Origin: an uncultured Hungatella sp.
GTDB taxonomy: Bacteria > Bacillota > Clostridia > Lachnospirales > Lachnospiraceae
DNA length: 6,943 nucleotides
Reading direction: 5' to 3'
Assembly: GCA_910586845.1 (NCBI GenBank)
Contig: CAJUJV010000032.1
Span: forward strand, 7,078-14,020
This document shows, in pieces, positions 6,390 through 6,943 of this stretch. How positions within the stretch are numbered: position 1 is the first letter of the stretch; each line of letters opens with the position of its first letter. A program made the translations under genes and the position numbers. Below the pieces are notes generated by a model that saw nothing but the letters and a program-made list of their open reading frames with translations, ran no database searches and was not told where the DNA came from.

Positions 6390-6411
6390 TAACAGCAACA
6401 ATGGTCTGTTA
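6390..6411. promoter_or_regulatory. Inverted repeat TAACAG-N10-CTGTTA at the ptuA start site
   Basis: The 6-bp arms (6390-6395 and 6406-6411) are identical to the inner arms of the palindrome at 4509-4528. It begins 6 bp after the ptuA -10 box, where transcription should start. The spacer is 10 bp here and 8 bp at the other site. Either it is an operator for a shared regulator, or both mRNAs begin with the same short hairpin. Confidence 0.55.
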
Positions 6412-6417
6412 CGGAAA

Positions 6418-6446
6418 ATCATATCACAGCTTTAGCCTTATTTCAA
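6418..6446 (-). promoter_or_regulatory. Sigma-A-like promoter of ptuAB with extended -10
   Basis: TTGAAA (6446-6441), a 17-bp spacer ending in TGA, then TATGAT (6423-6418) on the minus strand. The TG one base upstream of the -10 makes it an extended -10 promoter. Predicted start about 6411, leader about 57 nt. It diverges from the plus-strand promoter at 6463-6491, with the two -35 boxes 16 bp apart. Confidence 0.68.
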
Positions 6447-6462
6447 TCCCATCATGAACTTC

Positions 6463-6491
6463 TTGCAATCCCCCGCCCTTTCTAGTATAAT
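6463..6491 (+). promoter_or_regulatory. Sigma-A-like promoter of the NusG-II gene
   Basis: TTGCAA (6463-6468), a 17-bp spacer, then a perfect TATAAT (6486-6491). The expected start near 6498 gives a leader of about 58 nt before the ATG at 6556. The spacer is notably C-rich. Confidence 0.75.
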
Positions 6492-6555
6492 ATAGCCAAT
6501 CGGCTCAAAAACCTGTATCCTGAACCGAAAACCCCAGACAAGGAGAATCAGGAAG

Positions 6556-6912
6556 ATGAAAGATAAAACAGCTCTGCGTGATCTCCTGCTGGCCATCGGC
6601 CTTGTGGTCGCAGCCGCAGGATTCTATATCGGTAACCGGATCATGAACCGGGAGCCGCCCATCGTCGTTGAGGTGAGCGTGGACGGCGTGGTGGTGGAAG
6701 AACTGGATCTGAGCAAGGATGGCGAATTTGTCATCAACGGTTATAACCGCGGTACCAACACGCTTGTCATCGAAGGCGGAGAGGCCTGGATCAAGGATGC
6801 CACCTGTCCCGACAAGGTATGCATCCATCAGGGAAAAATCAACCGCTCCGGGGAGATGATCGTCTGCCTTCCCAATCTGATGATCGCCAAGATCGTGGGA
6901 GAAGAAGAATAA
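6556..6912 (+). CDS. NusG domain II-containing small membrane protein
   Basis: A 118-residue protein with one N-terminal membrane helix (about 8-26, LRDLLLAIGLVVAAAGFYIG) and an extracellular NusG_II (PF07009-type) beta domain. Diagnostic features are the VEVSVDGVVVEELDLSKDGEF hairpins, a YNRGTNTLVIEGGEAWI strand, and the Cys-rich end DATCPDKVCIHQGKI with Cys84 and Cys89, then IVCLPN with Cys104. The family has no settled biochemical role. In related Clostridia such genes commonly sit just upstream of a Gx-type transporter or heptaprenyl diphosphate synthase component I gene; only 31 bp follow here, so that cannot be checked. AAGGAG lies 10 bp before the ATG, with a second AGGA closer to it. 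The gene is complete and of normal length for the family. Confidence 0.88.
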   Translation: MKDKTALRDLLLAIGLVVAAAGFYIGNRIMNREPPIVVEVSVDGVVVEELDLSKDGEFVINGYNRGTNTLVIEGGEAWIKDATCPDKVCIHQGKINRSGEMIVCLPNLMIAKIVGEEE

Positions 6913-6943
6913 GTCGGAATCTCCCGGCAAAAAGGACGCCGAA

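Noticed and set aside
6505..6930. Minus-strand open frame covering the NusG-II gene
   Set aside because: The plus-strand gene has a promoter, ribosome site and clear family motifs; the antisense product has none.
6913..6943. Start of a further gene after NusG-II
   Set aside because: One frame is open and lysine-rich, but no ATG, GTG or TTG with a ribosome site is visible before the edge, so no gene is called.

Overview
The window looks like a chromosomal piece of a Gram-positive Clostridia genome, most likely a Lachnospiraceae-type gut anaerobe. This is inferred from the strong AGGAGG-type ribosome binding sites, the sigma-A-like promoters, a CnaB-like secreted protein, and a NusG-domain-II membrane protein typical of that group. 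Base composition by eye is moderate in the surface-polysaccharide and NusG-II genes and clearly more AT-rich across the two defence genes (about 4.58-6.35 kb), which suggests those were acquired.

Layout, reading leftwards on the minus strand. (1) A cell-surface operon starts from a good promoter at 3263-3291 and runs O-antigen-ligase/polymerase-like membrane protein (3200-1854), membrane-anchored N-acetylmuramoyl-L-alanine amidase (1841-1158), then a secreted CnaB-like protein with a long acidic Ser/Thr/Glu repeat tail that runs off the left edge (1130-1). (2) An acyltransferase-3 family membrane protein (4383-3321) has its own promoter (4534-4562) and is split by a one-base frameshift. (3) A two-gene Septu-type anti-phage module consists of an SMC/OLD-like ATPase PtuA (6354-5242) followed by an HNH nuclease PtuB (5177-4584), driven by a promoter at 6418-6446. 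On the plus strand, diverging from ptuA, is a small NusG-domain-II protein (6556-6912) with its own strong promoter.

The most interesting signals are regulatory. The ptuAB promoter and the acyltransferase promoter share the same architecture (TTGAAA, 17 bp, TATNAT), and each is followed 5-6 bp later, at the expected transcription start, by the same inverted repeat TAACAG...CTGTTA. A TAACAG half-site also sits in the spacer of the surface-operon promoter. This points to a shared regulator, or a shared 5'-end RNA hairpin, linking phage defence with surface modification. Three genes (CnaB-like protein, acyltransferase, ptuA) each appear to be interrupted by a single-base-type frameshift, two of them in short T/A runs. 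Whether these are sequencing errors, phase-variable switches or real decay cannot be told from the sequence alone.
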